A DNA stretch of 64,000 nucleotides from Chitinophaga silvatica (lineage in GTDB: Bacteria > Bacteroidota > Bacteroidia > Chitinophagales > Chitinophagaceae), in assembly GCF_003419895.1 (NCBI RefSeq), contig NZ_QPMM01000013.1:124001-188000 (forward strand), read 5' to 3'. Positions 46,712 to 54,579 of the stretch are shown here, one piece after another; position 1 is the stretch's first letter; each line of letters begins with the position of its first letter. The notes below the pieces were generated by a model, which did no database searches, was not told where the DNA came from, and was given only the letters and a program-made list of their open reading frames with translations. The position numbers and the translations under genes were made by a program.

Positions 46712-46790
46712 ATTACAAATGACAAATTACGGATTTAAAAGCCAATCCAATGAAAGAGCTTCTAAATCCGTAATCAGTAAGGTTTGTAAT
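46712..46790. repeat. Nested inverted repeat between accD and smpB
   Basis: Inner arms ATTACGGATTTA (46726-46737) and TAAATCCGTAAT (46763-46774) are perfect; outer arms ATTACAAA (46712-46719) and TTTGTAAT (46783-46790) nest around them. It fills the accD-smpB gap. No T run follows in the minus direction, so it may be an attenuating or processing structure rather than a full terminator. Confidence 0.7.
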
Positions 46791-46791
46791 A

Positions 46792-47640
46792 TTAGTTTTT
46801 AAACAAGGAAAGCAATGTTGCCAGTCTTGTTTTCAGTTCTTTTCTATCCATTACGAAATCCAAAAATCCATGTTCCAGGAGGAAGTCGGCACTTTGGAAT
46901 CCGGGAGGAAGGTCTTTTTTAATTGTTTCTTTAATGATTCTTGGACCTGCAAACCCAATCAATGCTCCGGGTTCTGCAATGTTAAGATCTCCCAACATTG
47001 CATAAGAGGCACTTACACCACCGGTTGTAGGATCTGTCATCAAAGAAATGTAAGGTAATTTAGCATCAGCCAGTTGCGTGAGCTTGGCGGATGTTTTTGC
47101 CATCTGCATGAGTGAGAATGCACTTTCCATCATACGGGCACCACCTGATTTTGAAATAATCATTAATGGCTTCCTATGTAAAATGCAATGGTCTATAGCT
47201 CTGGCAATCTTTTCACCTACCACAGAACCCATTGAACCACCGATAAAGTTAAAATCCATACATGCTACAACCAGATCATTCCCTAAAACTTTACCATCTG
47301 CAACCCTCATGGCATCTTTCAGGCCGGATTTTTTCTGCGCATCCTTCAACCTGTCGCCATATGGCTTAAGGTCTTTAAAGCCTAAATAATCTGTTGGGTA
47401 GATATTGGAAAATAGTTCTTCGAACTCCTTGTTATCAAATATGATATCAAAATACTCTGCAGAGTTAATGCGGTTGTGATAATTACATTTATCACAAACA
47501 TAATAATGCTCCCTCAGATCCTTAACAGTAGTGGTTTTTTTACAGTTAGGACACTTATGCCACAATCCATCAGGTGCTTCTTTCTTTTCACTGGTGGTCG
47601 TAGAAATGCCTTGTTTAATTCGCTTAAACCAGCTTGACAT
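46792..47640 (-). CDS. accD: Acetyl-CoA carboxylase carboxyltransferase subunit beta
   Basis: Carboxyltransferase beta subunit of 282 residues, the normal length. It makes malonyl-CoA with AccA, the first step of fatty acid synthesis. The N-terminal zinc finger is present: Cys30/Cys33 (WHKCPNC) and Cys49/Cys52 (YVCDKC). The crotonase fold follows (FNFIGGSMGSVVGEKI, SKSGGARMMESAFSLMQMAK, TDPTTGGVSASYAMLGDL). It leads the smpB-lipoprotein run. AccA and the biotin subunits lie elsewhere. Confidence 0.96.
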   Translation of the reverse strand: MSSWFKRIKQGISTTTSEKKEAPDGLWHKCPNCKKTTTVKDLREHYYVCDKCNYHNRINSAEYFDIIFDNKEFEELFSNIYPTDYLGFKDLKPYGDRLKDAQKKSGLKDAMRVADGKVLGNDLVVACMDFNFIGGSMGSVVGEKIARAIDHCILHRKPLMIISKSGGARMMESAFSLMQMAKTSAKLTQLADAKLPYISLMTDPTTGGVSASYAMLGDLNIAEPGALIGFAGPRIIKETIKKDLPPGFQSADFLLEHGFLDFVMDRKELKTRLATLLSLFKN

Positions 47641-47877
47641 ATTTCACTATTAGATTAGAAAATAGTTGTGCAAGATACGAATTATAGAATAAAGCCAAAA
47701 ACATATCGAAAAAAGCTTAAAGCATAATCCCACTAAGGTGAGGGGTAACTTTAACGTTTCTTTGCCCTCATCTATCTAAAAATACAAAAGCTACTATAGT
47801 GAAAGTAATAATATATATAAATTATATTATATTTTACCAACACTAAAGCAGCTTTTGTCTTATAATGTAGCGCCCGA

Positions 47878-48951
47878 TTAAGCGTTTCTGTTAATACAGT
47901 TCAGGTCGCTGAACGCTTCTTCAAGTCTCTTAACAAAGGTTTCTTCACCTTTACGGAGCCAAACGCGAGGATCGTAATACTTCTTATTTGGCTTATCCGG
48001 ACCTTCAGGGTTACCTAATTGTCCTTGCAGGTAATCTTTCTTTGCTTCGTAGAAATCATGAATACCTTCCCAGAATGCCCATTGCATATCTGTATCGATA
48101 TTCATCTTAATTACTCCGTAACCCAGTGATTCTGCAATCTGGTGTTTTGGAGAACCACTACCACCATGGAATACATAGTATACTGGCTTAGCTTTGGTAT
48201 TGAATTTTTGTTGGATATATTCCTGGCTGTTGTGCAGGATTACCGGACGTAATTCTACGTTACCTGGAGAGTAAACGCCGTGTACGTTACCAAAAGCCGC
48301 AGCTACAGTGAAACGAGGACCTACCTTAGATAAAACTTCGTAAGCATAGGCTACATCTTCCGGTTGGGTATATAATTTAGAGTTATCTACTCCGGAATTG
48401 TCTACTCCGTCTTCTTCTCCACCAGTTACGCCTAATTCGATTTCGATAGACATACCCAGTTTGTTCATTCTTTCGAAGTATTTATGCGAAATCTCAATAT
48501 TTTCAGCAATTGGCTCTTCAGAAAGATCCAGCATGTGAGAGCTATACAGCGGTTGGCCATGCAGTTTGTAAAACTCTTCACCCGCAGTTAATAAACCATC
48601 GATCCATGGAAGCCATTTTTTTGCAGCATGGTCGGTGTGCAATACAACTGGAACGCCATAGTATTTAGCCACTTCGTGAACGTGCTTAGCACCGGAAATA
48701 CCACCAGCTATATTGGCTTGCAGTTTATCGTTCGGCATACCTTTACCAGCAAAGAATTGTGCCCCACCATTGGAAAACTGAATAATTACCGGTGAATTCA
48801 CCTTTGCCGCTGTTTCCAGTACCGCATTCACGGAGTTAGTTCCTACAACGTTTACTGCAGGCATTGCAAACCCGTTGTCTTTGGCATCGTTATACAGCGC
48901 ATCCAGCTCTTCGCCGAATAATACGCCAGCTCTGTATTTTCCCATACTCAA
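47878..48951 (-). CDS. fbaA: Class II fructose-bisphosphate aldolase
   Basis: Zinc-dependent aldolase of 357 residues that splits fructose 1,6-bisphosphate in glycolysis and runs in reverse in gluconeogenesis. The zinc and phosphate sites are recognisable: VVLHTDHAAKKWLPW, VTGGEEDGVDN, FHGGSGSPKHQI and the GVIKMNIDTDMQWAFWEG stretch. The C-terminal part with FYEAKKDYL matches the type A (E. coli-like) enzymes. It is a single-gene unit with a probable promoter 27 bases upstream. Confidence 0.95.
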   Translation of the reverse strand: MSMGKYRAGVLFGEELDALYNDAKDNGFAMPAVNVVGTNSVNAVLETAAKVNSPVIIQFSNGGAQFFAGKGMPNDKLQANIAGGISGAKHVHEVAKYYGVPVVLHTDHAAKKWLPWIDGLLTAGEEFYKLHGQPLYSSHMLDLSEEPIAENIEISHKYFERMNKLGMSIEIELGVTGGEEDGVDNSGVDNSKLYTQPEDVAYAYEVLSKVGPRFTVAAAFGNVHGVYSPGNVELRPVILHNSQEYIQQKFNTKAKPVYYVFHGGSGSPKHQIAESLGYGVIKMNIDTDMQWAFWEGIHDFYEAKKDYLQGQLGNPEGPDKPNKKYYDPRVWLRKGEETFVKRLEEAFSDLNCINRNA

Positions 48952-48977
48952 AAATGTGTTTTAATTTTTTAGGAGAG

Positions 48978-48985
48978 CAAATATA
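48978..48985 (-). promoter_or_regulatory. Probable -7 element of the aldolase promoter
   Basis: On the minus strand TATATTTG (TAnnTTTG form) lies 27-34 bases upstream of the aldolase start. The -33 element is not clear (TTTCG at about the right distance). Confidence 0.4.
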
Positions 48986-49081
48986 AGGAGTTAAAAAGAA
49001 GATTTATAGCGAAATGTAAGTCCTTATCTATTAAATCTATTGGAAGAATAACGTATTTTACCCCTATCAACATCTACCCGC

Positions 49082-49891
49082 ATGAAAGTTTTTATAACAA
49101 CCCTCCTTTGTTGCCTGGTCATTTCCTCATTTGCTTCCATTGATCGGACCACCAACGATTCTGCCCAATTCTTTACCTCTTTTGATGGCACTAAAATCCA
49201 CTATACAGTCAAAGGATCAGGTAATCCAATCCTCCTGGTACACGGGTTTATCGTTGATGAAAGTTCCTGGCACAAGGCGCCTTTGTACGATTCCCTGTTG
49301 AAAAATGGATTTCAGGTAATTACCCTCGATTTGCGTGGCAATGGCCTCTCGGATCACCCACATGATAGCCTGGCTTATCTCAATGATGCTGAAGCTAAAG
49401 ACATTATGGGGCTTGTTACCTATCTCAACTTACCAACTTACCGGGTAGTTGGCTATTCCAGAGGGTCTATCATTGTAGCCCGCCTCCTGGTACTGGATAC
49501 TCGTGTAAGAAGCGCAGTAATGGGGGGTATGGGAATCGCTTTTACCAATCCTTTATGGCCAAGACGACTCCAATTCTACGATGCATTATCCGATAAATCG
49601 GTTCCCGAACTGGCTGAAATGGTAAAATATGTAAAGAAATCAGGATTAGATCAACGTGCCCTCGCCCTTATGCAATTTGGGCAACCCAGTACTTCTCCTG
49701 AAGAATTAAGCAAAGTAACAAAACCGGTTCTGGTGTTAGGTGGCGATAAAGATCCTGATAATGATACAGGTGGTTCCCTGGCCGCATTAATGCCGGTAGG
49801 CATGCATGGAACTGTTCCGGGTGATCACAATAGCGTTGTAAAAAGCAAACCGTTTGCAGACTGGGTCCTGCATTTCCTGCAGGAACACTAA
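49082..49891 (+). CDS. Secreted alpha/beta hydrolase
   Basis: Predicted exported hydrolase of 269 residues with a signal peptide over the first 20 residues (LLCCLVISSFASI). The fold motifs are LLVHGFIVDESSWH (oxyanion loop), TLDLRGNGLSD, nucleophile elbow GYSRGS (Ser126), acid in LGGDKDPDND and base His in PGDHNSV. The triad looks complete. It is a small lipase/esterase-like enzyme of unknown substrate. It is convergent with the metal-receptor-fold gene, with only three bases between their stops. Confidence 0.88.
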   Translation: MKVFITTLLCCLVISSFASIDRTTNDSAQFFTSFDGTKIHYTVKGSGNPILLVHGFIVDESSWHKAPLYDSLLKNGFQVITLDLRGNGLSDHPHDSLAYLNDAEAKDIMGLVTYLNLPTYRVVGYSRGSIIVARLLVLDTRVRSAVMGGMGIAFTNPLWPRRLQFYDALSDKSVPELAEMVKYVKKSGLDQRALALMQFGQPSTSPEELSKVTKPVLVLGGDKDPDNDTGGSLAALMPVGMHGTVPGDHNSVVKSKPFADWVLHFLQEH

Positions 49892-49894
49892 TAT

Positions 49895-50671
49895 TTAGGT
49901 ATGCAATAACTTATTAAAATATTCCGGCGCATATAATAACCTGCTTCCATACCAGGAAAACATTTCCCCGTCTACCAGTTTAATATTGGCTTCCGGTAAC
50001 ATTTCCTGCAATGCTAAAACATGCTTTTCCTTAAATGGATAGGGTTCGGACGACAATAAAATCCACTGATCTGGAACTTTCTTCAACTCTTCCAGTGAAA
50101 TTTCGGGATATCGGGCAAGATTTTTAAACAGATTTGAAATGCCACATTTTTCAAGCATATAATTGATAAATGTATCTCCTCCTGCTACCATCCAGGGTTC
50201 CCGCCAGATAAAGTAGCTGGCATTTATTATTTTGTCTGATGGTTGAAGTTGGGCAAATGCCTGCTGAATATTTACAAGTAATTCCTGAGCAACTGCCCAA
50301 CGATCTGTAATGGTGCCTATGCCATCTATCATGGCATAGGCATCTTCCAGGGTATGTATATCGCTTACCCAAACCGGGCAGATACTCATTAATGCTTCAA
50401 TATCGCTTTGCAGATTTTCTTCTTTATTGGCGATAATTAAATCGGGGGATAGTTGCTTTACAATATCTATATGTACCTGTTTAGTGCCACCCACTCTTTG
50501 TTTGCTGTGAAACCACGTCGACGGATGTACGCAAAATTTGGTAATTCCGACAACTTCATCTTCTAGCCCCAAACTAGATAGTAATTCGGTCTGGGATGGT
50601 ACCAGCGACACAATTCGTTTTGGTGCTTCTGGTATCTCAACTTCTCTGTTTAACTGGTCTCTGAAAATCAT
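49895..50671 (-). CDS. Signal-less helical-backbone metal receptor-like protein
   Basis: Protein of 258 residues with the BtuF/siderophore-binding fold: PKRIVSLVPSQTELLSSLGL, DEVVGITKFC, LSPDLIIANKEEN, WREPWMVAGGDTFINYMLEK. Normal members are periplasmic binding proteins of cobalamin or iron ABC transporters and have a signal peptide. This one starts at residue 1 of the fold and has none, and no permease or ATPase is adjacent. Its start lies one base after the stop of the cystathionine beta-synthase-like gene, so the two are translationally coupled. It may bind a metal or corrinoid in the cytoplasm. Confidence 0.8.
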   Translation of the reverse strand: MIFRDQLNREVEIPEAPKRIVSLVPSQTELLSSLGLEDEVVGITKFCVHPSTWFHSKQRVGGTKQVHIDIVKQLSPDLIIANKEENLQSDIEALMSICPVWVSDIHTLEDAYAMIDGIGTITDRWAVAQELLVNIQQAFAQLQPSDKIINASYFIWREPWMVAGGDTFINYMLEKCGISNLFKNLARYPEISLEELKKVPDQWILLSSEPYPFKEKHVLALQEMLPEANIKLVDGEMFSWYGSRLLYAPEYFNKLLHT

Positions 50672-50672
50672 A

Positions 50673-52031
50673 TTATCTTCCTAATGCCTGAATAATATCG
50701 TATTTGGTTACGATATGGTGATTACCGCTATCATCTCTGGTTAGCACTGCGCCATTTTCTCTGTTGATATACCCGGTAAGCTTTTCTATTGGTGTATCCT
50801 GGCCAACGAGTGGGAATGGGTTTTGCATCACCGTCCGTACAGCTGCATCTTTTAAATGGGTATCATCTATCAGTTTATTGAACAATCCATTTTCCGAAAC
50901 AGCGCCAATTATTTCACCCTCAGCAATTACAGGAATATGTTCTATATCAAATTTCTTCATTTTAGCAATTGCTGTACTTACTTTCTCGTCTGCTCCAATA
51001 GTGACTAAAGGTTGATTTTTGCGACTATTGATTACATCCTTTACAGTTTTTACATCCAGGAAGCCGCGTTCCATCATCCATTGGTCATTATATACTTTCG
51101 CAACATACCGGCTGCCATGATCATGGAAAATAACCACAACCACATCGGTAGGTTTTAGCTGTTCCTTCAGTTGTAATAGTCCGGCAATCGCTGATCCGGC
51201 AGAATAACCAACGAAAATTCCTTCTTCCTTGGTGATTCTTCTGGCCATTACGGCCGCATCTTTATCTGTTACTTTTTCGAATGCATCAATAACCGACATA
51301 TCATAGTTCTGAGGTACAAAGTCTTCTCCAATACCTTCCGTGATATAGGGATATACTTCATTCATATCGATGATGCCGGTATCGAAATATTTTTTCAGAA
51401 GGGAGCCATAGCTGTCAATAGCCCAAACCTTGATAGCAGGATTTTTTTCTTTCAGGTATTTACCGGTTCCGGTAACGGTACCGCCAGTACCTGTAGCCAC
51501 TACAAGATGGGTGATCTTGCCTTCTGTTTGTTCCCAGATCTCGGGGCCGGTTTGTTCGTAATGCGCATCCCTGTTGGCCAAATTATCGTACTGGTTCACG
51601 TAAAAGGAATTAGGCACTTCGGTAGCCAGTCGTTTCGATACCGAGTAATAGGAGCGGGGATCTTCAGGTTCTACGTTTGTTGGACATACAATTACTTCGG
51701 CACCCACAGCTTTGAGGATGTCTACTTTTTCTTTAGACTGTTTGTCTGTAGTAGTAAAGATACATTTGTAGCCTCTCACAATGGCGGTGAGGGCAAGCCC
51801 CATACCTGTATTACCCGACGTACCTTCAATAATGGTACCTCCGGGTTTGAGCAACCCTTTTTGCTCAGCTACATCAATCATTTTTACGGCCATCCTGTCT
51901 TTAATGGAGTTGCCTGGGTTAAAAAATTCAACTTTTGCTAGCACGGTGCAGGGTAATGAAGCAGTAACCTTGTGCAATTTCACCATTGGGGTATGGCCTA
52001 TTGTTTCCAGAATGTTATCACAATATTTCAT
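50673..52031 (-). CDS. Cystathionine beta-synthase-like PLP enzyme with two CBS domains
   Basis: PLP enzyme of 452 residues. The fold-type II core (residues about 1-320) carries the lysine in FNPGNSIKDRMAVKM, the substrate loop EGTSGNTGMGLA, the PLP phosphate loop ATGTGGTVTGTGKYLKEKNP and GYSAGSAIAGLL. Two CBS domains fill about 335-452 (VTIGADEKVSTAIAKMKKFD, RENGAVLTRDDSG). It joins serine or O-acetylserine with homocysteine or sulfide to make cystathionine or cysteine. The CBS pair may sense adenosyl nucleotides. It is upstream of and coupled to the metal-receptor-like gene. Confidence 0.9.
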   Translation of the reverse strand: MKYCDNILETIGHTPMVKLHKVTASLPCTVLAKVEFFNPGNSIKDRMAVKMIDVAEQKGLLKPGGTIIEGTSGNTGMGLALTAIVRGYKCIFTTTDKQSKEKVDILKAVGAEVIVCPTNVEPEDPRSYYSVSKRLATEVPNSFYVNQYDNLANRDAHYEQTGPEIWEQTEGKITHLVVATGTGGTVTGTGKYLKEKNPAIKVWAIDSYGSLLKKYFDTGIIDMNEVYPYITEGIGEDFVPQNYDMSVIDAFEKVTDKDAAVMARRITKEEGIFVGYSAGSAIAGLLQLKEQLKPTDVVVVIFHDHGSRYVAKVYNDQWMMERGFLDVKTVKDVINSRKNQPLVTIGADEKVSTAIAKMKKFDIEHIPVIAEGEIIGAVSENGLFNKLIDDTHLKDAAVRTVMQNPFPLVGQDTPIEKLTGYINRENGAVLTRDDSGNHHIVTKYDIIQALGR

Positions 52032-52075
52032 ATATATGAGGTTGTACTTTTACGAATGTAAGGGTTTCCGTGTTT

Positions 52076-52238
52076 CTCGCAAAGCGGCAAAGAAGCAAAG
52101 ACGCAAAGGAAATTAATGATTATTTTAAAGGCTTCAGTCTGGTTTATAGCCTTATAGTTATCAATTAAAGGTTCCCTAAAAATATTCGCTATGATCCTAA
52201 ATTTCCTTTGCGTCTTTGCTTCTTTGCCGCTTTGCGAG
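52076..52238. repeat. Paired 39-bp inverted arms upstream of bioD
   Basis: Arms at 52076-52114 and 52200-52238 are exact reverse complements with core CGCAAAGCGGCAAAGAAGC and GCTTCTTTGCCGCTTTGCG. The 85-base centre has no gene. The TTTGC-rich arm sequence is of the type often seen dispersed in Bacteroidota intergenic DNA. The right arm ends 13 bases before the probable bioD -7 element. Confidence 0.75.
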
Positions 52239-52251
52239 CAATATTTACCAT

Positions 52252-52259
52252 TATATTTG
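52252..52259 (+). promoter_or_regulatory. Probable -7 element of the bioD operon
   Basis: TATATTTG (TAnnTTTG form) lies seven bases before the bioD ATG, so the transcript would be nearly leaderless. A TTTG at 52231-52234, in the right repeat arm, could be the -33 element with a short 17-base spacer. Confidence 0.4.
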
Positions 52260-52266
52260 CCAACAG

Positions 52267-52911
52267 ATGAGTGAAAGAATATTTATAACCGGGATTGGTA
52301 CAGGGGTCGGAAAGACCATCACCTCAGCCTGTGTTACAGAAGCCCTGCAGGCCGATTACTGGAAACCAATTCAAACCGGCCTGATGGAAGGCACAGATAC
52401 TGATACCGTTCATGCTTTATTGTCTAATGATGTGTCAGTTTGTCATCCTGAAGCCTGGAAACTGGAAGCACCAGCATCCCCGCATCTGGCTGCGAGACTG
52501 GAAAATAAAACTATTAATCCTGATGCAATTATAGCGCGGGTTGAATCATATACACCCGTAAACCGGCCACTGGTTATTGAAGGCGCCGGCGGCTTGTTGG
52601 TTCCTGTAAATGATCATTATTTTACAGCTGAATTAATTTCAGATTTAGGAGCTAAAGCCTTGATAGTAGCGCAAAATTACCTGGGTAGCATCAATCATGC
52701 ATTACTTACTTCAGCTATGCTGAAACACCTTGGAATTCCCGTTTTAGGCTGGGTATTTACAGGCGATTATCACTCCAATGAAGACGATATTGTGAAATGG
52801 AGTGGCTATCCAAAAATTGGTCGTATACCCTGGACGGAGCATGTAGATAAGTCATTTATTCAGCAACAGGCACAGTTGTTGTCTGCTTCCCTCCATACTT
52901 TACTGGCATGA
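52267..52911 (+). CDS. bioD: Dethiobiotin synthetase
   Basis: ATP-dependent enzyme of 214 residues that closes the ureido ring of dethiobiotin in biotin synthesis. The ATG at 52267 starts directly with the ATP loop ITGIGTGVGKTITSACVTEA; the frame upstream falls in the repeat arm. Other family marks are YWKPIQTGLMEGTDTDTV, EGAGGLLVPVNDHYF and GSINHALLTSAML. The remaining biotin genes are absent here. It heads a five-gene run and overlaps the next gene by four bases. Confidence 0.95.
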   Translation: MSERIFITGIGTGVGKTITSACVTEALQADYWKPIQTGLMEGTDTDTVHALLSNDVSVCHPEAWKLEAPASPHLAARLENKTINPDAIIARVESYTPVNRPLVIEGAGGLLVPVNDHYFTAELISDLGAKALIVAQNYLGSINHALLTSAMLKHLGIPVLGWVFTGDYHSNEDDIVKWSGYPKIGRIPWTEHVDKSFIQQQAQLLSASLHTLLA

Positions 52912-53483
52912 CCACTAAGAAGGATATACGAAAACATTTCCTGGAACTTCGATTAAATATGCCTGATGCGGAAGCTGCTGAACTGAATAACCAATTACTG
53001 CAGCAGGTACAGCTTCTTACGCTGAGCGAAATCAGAATAGCCCATATTTTTCTTCCTATTTCCGAGAAAAAAGAAGTCGACACCTGGCCAATGGTAAAAT
53101 GGTTCAGGGAACATTATCCTGAAATTGAATGGACAATCTCCCGGTCTGATATGCAGTCAGGAGACATGCAGCATTTTTTGTGGAAAACCAATACTGTTCT
53201 CGTTAAAAACAAGTTTGGTATACCCGAGCCAGCGAGCGGAGAACTGATCGAACCATCGGAGATCGACCTGGTTTTTGTTCCAATGCTGGCATTCGATCTG
53301 CATGGCCACCGAATTGGCTATGGCAAGGGAATGTATGACAGATTTTTGCACCAATGCAAACCCGAAGTGAAAACAGTAGGACTATCCATCTTTGAGCCGG
53401 TAACTGAAATTAAAGACATTGAGCCCTGGGACATTCCGTTGCACAGCGTAGTTACCCCGACTCAGATTTATCAATTTAAATGA
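52908..53483 (+). CDS. 5-formyltetrahydrofolate cyclo-ligase
   Basis: Enzyme of 191 residues that converts 5-formyl-tetrahydrofolate to 5,10-methenyl-tetrahydrofolate with ATP. The basic N-terminus (MTTKKDIRKHFLELR), the substrate region FGIPEPASGELIEPSEIDLV and the ATP-binding LAFDLHGHRIGYGKGMYDRF are characteristic. Its ATG overlaps the bioD stop (ATGA), so translation is coupled. lpxK follows seven bases on. Confidence 0.93.
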   Translation: MTTKKDIRKHFLELRLNMPDAEAAELNNQLLQQVQLLTLSEIRIAHIFLPISEKKEVDTWPMVKWFREHYPEIEWTISRSDMQSGDMQHFLWKTNTVLVKNKFGIPEPASGELIEPSEIDLVFVPMLAFDLHGHRIGYGKGMYDRFLHQCKPEVKTVGLSIFEPVTEIKDIEPWDIPLHSVVTPTQIYQFK

Positions 53484-53490
53484 AATAACC

Positions 53491-54558
53491 GTGTTGAGCT
53501 ACCTGAAATTTCTATTATACCCCTTCTCTCTGCTTTATGGCCTGGTAATGTGGATCAGAAACCGGTTTTATGATAAAGGCTTGCTGACAGCCGTACAATT
53601 CGATTTACCCGTTATAGCTGCCGGTAATCTTTCAGTAGGAGGAACCGGTAAAACACCGCATGTCGAGTATATGATCAGGCTATTGAAAGACCATTTTAAA
53701 GTGGCTACATTAAGCAGGGGATACAACAGAAGAACCAGCGGATACATATTGGCAGATGAAAATAGCACAGCTGCAGATATTGGGGATGAACCCATGCAGT
53801 TTCATGATAAATTCCCGGAAATTAAGGTTTGCGTAGGAGAAGAAAGAATGCTTGCCATTCCTCAGTTACTGGGAGATGAACCCGAAACGCAGGTAGTACT
53901 GCTGGATGATGCATTTCAGCACAGATCAATAAAACCCGGATTGAATATAATGATTACCGATTATAGCCGGTTGTTTACCCGCGACTATGTAGTGCCATTC
54001 GGCCGCTTAAGAGAAGGTCGGCTTGGCTATCATCGTGCAGATTGTATCATTGTATCTAAATGTCCGCCCACCATGTCGGTTGCCGAAAAGCAGGCATTAG
54101 AGAAAGAAATCAATCCATTGCCGCATCAGCAACTCTTTTTCACTACCTTGCAGTACGGAGCTCTAACAGATATGGTTACCCATCAACCTGTTGAGATTCC
54201 GGCTTCAGCAACTGTTTTACTGGCCTGCGGAATCGCCAGACCAGAGCCACTTGTAGAAGAATTAAGAAAACGTTTTGATCAGGTCTATTTATTATCATTC
54301 CCTGATCACTATTATTATACAGAAAAGGATATTGCAAAAATTAAGAAAGAATGTAACGACTTACCAGGAAACAACAAATTTGTAATCACTACGGAAAAAG
54401 ATGCGGTAAGATTACAATTATTAAAAGCAGCATTGGCAGAACAAAACTTGCAGATGGCTGTTATGCCAGTTGAAATAACATTCCTTTTTGGTGAGGCGCC
54501 ATTATTTAATAACTTTATTTTTGACTATATCAATCGGTATCAACTGATTACCAGTTAA
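53491..54558 (+). CDS. lpxK: Tetraacyldisaccharide 4'-kinase
   Basis: Inner membrane kinase of 355 residues that phosphorylates the lipid A disaccharide. It starts with GTG at 53491, giving the N-terminal membrane helix (YLKFLLYPFSLLYGLVMWIR). The P-loop is AAGNLSVGGTGKTPHVEYM. Further family marks are LSRGYNRRTSGYI, LLDDAFQHRSIKPGLNIMIT, VVPFGRLREGRLGYHRAD and KDAVRLQLL near the end. It belongs to the bioD to polyprenyl synthase run. The presence of lpxK confirms a lipid A outer membrane. Confidence 0.95.
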   Translation: MLSYLKFLLYPFSLLYGLVMWIRNRFYDKGLLTAVQFDLPVIAAGNLSVGGTGKTPHVEYMIRLLKDHFKVATLSRGYNRRTSGYILADENSTAADIGDEPMQFHDKFPEIKVCVGEERMLAIPQLLGDEPETQVVLLDDAFQHRSIKPGLNIMITDYSRLFTRDYVVPFGRLREGRLGYHRADCIIVSKCPPTMSVAEKQALEKEINPLPHQQLFFTTLQYGALTDMVTHQPVEIPASATVLLACGIARPEPLVEELRKRFDQVYLLSFPDHYYYTEKDIAKIKKECNDLPGNNKFVITTEKDAVRLQLLKAALAEQNLQMAVMPVEITFLFGEAPLFNNFIFDYINRYQLITS

Positions 54559-54579
54559 TGATCACCTTACAACTTACAC

